Shown here: one piece after another, positions 5,521 to 8,029 of the stretch
How the letters are laid out: every line of letters begins with the position of its first letter
Numbering within the stretch: position 1 is the stretch's first letter
Origin: UMGS1322 sp900550765
GTDB lineage: Bacteria; Bacillota; Clostridia; Christensenellales; QALW01
Direction: 5' to 3'
NCBI GenBank assembly: GCA_958448705.1
Contig: CAUDEY010000042.1
Span: forward strand, 1-8,029
Length of the DNA: 8,029 nucleotides
Made by a program: the position numbers and the translations under genes
Notes under the pieces: model-generated
The model's input: the letters and a program-made list of their open reading frames with translations, nothing else
Database searches by the model: none
Told to the model about the DNA's origin: nothing

Positions 5521-7013
5521 CCCCAATATACCTCGCCCCTAAGCCAAGGTTCCAGAAAACTTTCTATATCCTTTCCCGCACCGGCGGTAAAGTCCTGAAT
5601 AAAATCCTCTTTTGAAGCATTTTTATATTGATTGCAAATAAAATAATTTTTTAATCCCTTTTCAAAATTTTCTTCTCCGATCGCGTTCCGCAGCGCATCC
5701 AGCATGATGGCCGTGGCATCATATGTAACAGCATCATACAGCAGCCAATGCTCAAATTCATTGCTTGCCCGTTCAATATTTTTGGCGACCGCACCGTTTA
5801 CGTTTTTAACCACATCAAAAATAACTTTGCAATAGGTCTCGCTATCATGTAGAAAGCGCTGGTACATTTCCGGCCCGTAACAATCTTCATAATAAAGCGC
5901 TACCGAATACTGCGTAAGCCCCTCATCAAGCCAAGGTTCCTGAATTTCATTATTCCCCACAAGACCGTACCACCACTGATGTGCAACCTCATGTACCACC
6001 ACTTCTTCCAGAGCTTCCTCCTTATCTCCACGGTAAAATTCCTGATTAATCAATACCATATTCGGATACTCCATACCGCCGATATAAAAATCGGAAGAAA
6101 CTACAGAAAGTGTTGTATAGGGATAAAGCCCAAACGTTTCATTAAAACATTCCACCGCGGCACAAGCATAATTCAGTGCATTGTCACCGCCTGCTTCCTC
6201 TCCTTTAAGAAAATAGGAATATACGATCGTCTCCCCTACCTGCCGGGACTTTAAAGCAAAATCTTCCGAAAGCACAAAAGCGAAATCCCGGATATTTTTT
6301 CCCTCTACATTCCATTTCGTTCGCAGAGGATTAGAGGTATCCTGACTGATAATCATCCCGCTGGAGGCCAGCCTGCACAAAGAGGATGCCGTTATGCTGA
6401 CAGTATAATCCGCGCATTCGGAATAAAACGGATCACCGTTGGCTACATAAGTGCAAGTTACCGGCTGCCCATTTTCAAACGGACAGAGTATCGGATACCA
6501 ATTACAGAAATTAAAGGTATTTTCACCATAGCCATAACGCATCGGAGAATACGGAAGTTTTTCCTCAAAAGTTATGCTGATATCCTTTTCCTTCCCCTGC
6601 TTAATGCTGCCGGTAACGACGCGGAGGATCTGTTCATTTTGCTCCAAAAAGAAATCCACCTCTTTGCCGTTCACACTTACATTTTTGATCTCAATCCATC
6701 CGCTGTCAAATCCCCGCGGATAGGCCTGCGCCATCAAATCGGCAACAGCCACATTATTTACATTTTCCTCATACTTAAACGCATTGGGATATAAGCAAAA
6801 ATACAACTCCTCCACAGAATGCGCATTGTTATTCACATATTTCAGTTCCATCTGCGCGCTCAGCCGCTCATCTACGACCTCGGCAGTAATCTCATAGCTG
6901 CTGCGTGTACTGCTTTCTTTCCGCCCTGCCAGATAAACTCCGCCTATAATGGAAACCAGCAGCAACAACGCAGCAGAAATCGATATAATTCTGATTTTTA
7001 ATGTTTTTATCAT
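5517..7013 (-). CDS. Membrane-anchored M1-family zinc aminopeptidase
   Basis: A predicted metallopeptidase of 498 residues that would remove N-terminal amino acids from peptides. It has a short basic N-terminus and one hydrophobic segment (about 8-29), with no convincing signal-peptidase or lipobox site. It is therefore probably tethered with the enzyme outside the cell. Residues about 38-255 form the N-terminal beta domain. GGMEYPN (312-318) corresponds to the GxMEN substrate-binding loop, with E315. The gluzincin motif HEVAH (341-345) is followed, after exactly 18 residues, by E364 in WLDEGLTQY, giving the HExxH-x18-E zinc site; Y431 is the likely catalytic tyrosine. The chain ends soon after the catalytic domain, without the long C-terminal helical domain of PepN, so it is a short M1 form. 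GGGAGG at 7019-7024 sets the start. The gntR gene follows on the same strand. Confidence 0.93.
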   Translation of the reverse strand: MIKTLKIRIISISAALLLLVSIIGGVYLAGRKESSTRSSYEITAEVVDERLSAQMELKYVNNNAHSVEELYFCLYPNAFKYEENVNNVAVADLMAQAYPRGFDSGWIEIKNVSVNGKEVDFFLEQNEQILRVVTGSIKQGKEKDISITFEEKLPYSPMRYGYGENTFNFCNWYPILCPFENGQPVTCTYVANGDPFYSECADYTVSITASSLCRLASSGMIISQDTSNPLRTKWNVEGKNIRDFAFVLSEDFALKSRQVGETIVYSYFLKGEEAGGDNALNYACAAVECFNETFGLYPYTTLSVVSSDFYIGGMEYPNMVLINQEFYRGDKEEALEEVVVHEVAHQWWYGLVGNNEIQEPWLDEGLTQYSVALYYEDCYGPEMYQRFLHDSETYCKVIFDVVKNVNGAVAKNIERASNEFEHWLLYDAVTYDATAIMLDALRNAIGEENFEKGLKNYFICNQYKNASKEDFIQDFTAGAGKDIESFLEPWLRGEVYWG

Positions 7014-7041
7014 AAATTCCTCCCGGCAATAAAACTCTTAT

Positions 7042-7070
7042 TTTGTAAAATTGTGCTTTATTGATTGCAA
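7042..7070 (-). promoter_or_regulatory. Possible promoter of the M1 aminopeptidase gene
   Basis: On the minus strand, -35 TTGCAA (7070-7065), 17-base spacer and a weak -10 TACAAA (7047-7042). It is the best spaced pair in the short divergent gap, but the -10 box matches consensus at only four of six bases. It overlaps the oppositely oriented DnaD-gene promoter. Confidence 0.4.
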
Positions 7071-7085
7071 AAACTGTGCTATAAT
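7057..7085 (+). promoter_or_regulatory. Extended -10 promoter of the DnaD-domain gene
   Basis: A perfect -10 TATAAT (7080-7085) with extended TGC just before it, and a weak -35 TTTATT (7057-7062) at 17-base spacing. The predicted start is near 7092. AAGGAGGG at 7106-7113 gives a strong ribosome binding site seven bases before the ATG at 7121. Confidence 0.65.
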
Positions 7086-7120
7086 ACATTTTACATTTGT
7101 AGCAGAAGGAGGGATGGGCA

Positions 7121-8029
7121 ATGTCCGCAGGAAAATACGAAAAAGACAGTCCGCTATCGGATCTTATCCCTATCGAAGGCGTCTTTATTTCCGCATTTTT
7201 AGGAAATATGCCGCCCCTCTTTGTAAAAGTATATATCTATCTGCTTTATCTGTGCCGCCATGGTGAATTAAAAATTGATACCATAAGCAGCGCGGCAAAT
7301 GCCGCCGGCTGTACCGAAAAAGAATTCTCCGAGGCTCTGGAATATTTAAATCAGCATTTTCTGATAAATTACACCTCACGTCCTTTCACCTTTGAAATAC
7401 GCAGCGCCGGTGCTGCTGCCAAAAATGAAGGCGCTTATTCGCCTTCCTCCCTTACAGCATATGCGGATTATTTCGCCGGTATACGCTCGCTTTTTCCTGG
7501 AAGAAGCATCTCTAATTTCGAATATGACAAAGCCAGAGACTGGGTCGAACTCTATGGGCTTTCTGTAGAAACCGCGCTGATGCTGATTTCTCATTGCATA
7601 GAGACCAAGGAAAAAGCCATTAGCTTTTCCTATATCGATAAAGTGGCACTCTCCTGGGCCAACGACGGAATCACCACCAGCGATGCCGCAGAAAAATATC
7701 TCACCATGTATCAGGCAAAGCATCATGAAGCGGCCAAACTGCTTCTATATTTAGGCATTAAACGTGTTCCTACTGCTGAGGAAATGAAACTCTATCAAAA
7801 ATGGACAAATGATATGGGCTTCAGCTACAAAGCAATTTTGGCTGCCTGCAGTGAAACAACCAAGACAAATACCCCTACCTTTGCTTATATCAACCGAATT
7901 CTTGAAACACTTTTAACCTTAGGGCTGACGCAGGAAAAGGCCATCAAAGCCTATCTGGCCGAATCCGACGGGGATCGACGGCTTGTTTCCGCTATCCTGT
8001 TTGAATTGGGCGAACGGGCCCGCAGCGTA
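7121..8029 (+). CDS. DnaD-domain primosome/replication-initiation protein (3' end outside window)
   Basis: A cytoplasmic protein, open for 303 codons to the window edge, translated by hand. Residues about 18-95 look like a winged-helix N-terminal domain, as in DnaD/DnaB-type helicase-loading proteins. Residues about 112-190 form a DnaD domain, ending in the characteristic FSYIDKVALSWANDGITT (169-186). Residues about 203-262 resemble a second, diverged copy (GFSYKAILAACSETT followed by TFAYINRILETL), an arrangement common in clostridial DnaD-family proteins. In the family such proteins help restart or initiate replication by bringing the helicase and its loader to DNA. A DnaC-like ATPase gene often follows, but that would lie outside the window. 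Start 7121 is chosen over an in-window ATG at 7114, which sits directly on the ribosome binding site. Confidence 0.88.
   Translation, partial: MSAGKYEKDSPLSDLIPIEGVFISAFLGNMPPLFVKVYIYLLYLCRHGELKIDTISSAANAAGCTEKEFSEALEYLNQHFLINYTSRPFTFEIRSAGAAAKNEGAYSPSSLTAYADYFAGIRSLFPGRSISNFEYDKARDWVELYGLSVETALMLISHCIETKEKAISFSYIDKVALSWANDGITTSDAAEKYLTMYQAKHHEAAKLLLYLGIKRVPTAEEMKLYQKWTNDMGFSYKAILAACSETTKTNTPTFAYINRILETLLTLGLTQEKAIKAYLAESDGDRRLVSAILFELGERARSV

Noticed and set aside
5541..5940. 13-base direct repeat (5541-5553 and 5928-5940) inside the aminopeptidase gene
   Set aside because: Both copies encode the same short EPWL peptide, in frame, at the catalytic glutamate region and near the C-terminus; this is most likely coincidence of a shared motif and codons.
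7376..7726. Minus-strand open frame of 116 codons
   Set aside because: It is antisense to the DnaD-domain gene, which has clear family motifs and good start signals; the antisense product has no recognisable domain.

Overview
The window looks like chromosomal DNA from a low-to-moderate-GC Firmicute of the class Clostridia. The supporting signs are strong AGGAGG-type ribosome binding sites, sigma-A-like promoters with extended -10 (TGn) boxes, a GlpP-type RNA antiterminator, a two-part DnaD-domain replication protein and a HutC-type GntR regulator. No RNA genes, insertion sequences, CRISPR arrays or integrase genes are visible. The longest gene-free stretch is about 170 bases.

Left block (1-1826, minus strand): a glycerol-3-phosphate catabolism module. 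glpP encodes the glycerol-3-phosphate-responsive antiterminator. Downstream is a GlpA-like FAD-dependent glycerol-3-phosphate dehydrogenase whose 3' end lies outside the window. The dehydrogenase gene has its own promoter just after the glpP stop codon. Its leader of about 100 nt folds into a 25-bp hairpin followed by a U run, which is the expected RNA target of GlpP. The likely circuit is that GlpP bound to glycerol-3-phosphate prevents termination in this leader.

Centre (1878-4714, plus strand): a two-gene transcription unit with a near-consensus promoter and a closing terminator. The first gene encodes a secreted modular protein: signal peptide, two jelly-roll/CBM-like domains, a BIG2 Ig-like domain and a C-terminal papain-fold C39/C70-like cysteine peptidase. 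Eighteen bases later comes a surface lipoprotein with a Thr/Pro-rich stalk and a globular domain I do not recognise. This pair is the least ordinary part of the window. A substrate-binding secreted protease with a membrane-anchored partner, perhaps an inhibitor, receptor or chaperone, is a reasonable but unproven reading.

Right block (4690-8029): a convergent GntR/HutC regulator with an operator-like palindrome at its -10 box; upstream of it on the same strand, a membrane-anchored M1 zinc aminopeptidase; and divergently, on the plus strand, a DnaD-domain primosome protein cut by the window edge. The aminopeptidase and DnaD promoters interleave. The GntR ligand cannot be read from the sequence. 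All functions are inferred from recognised motifs without database searches.
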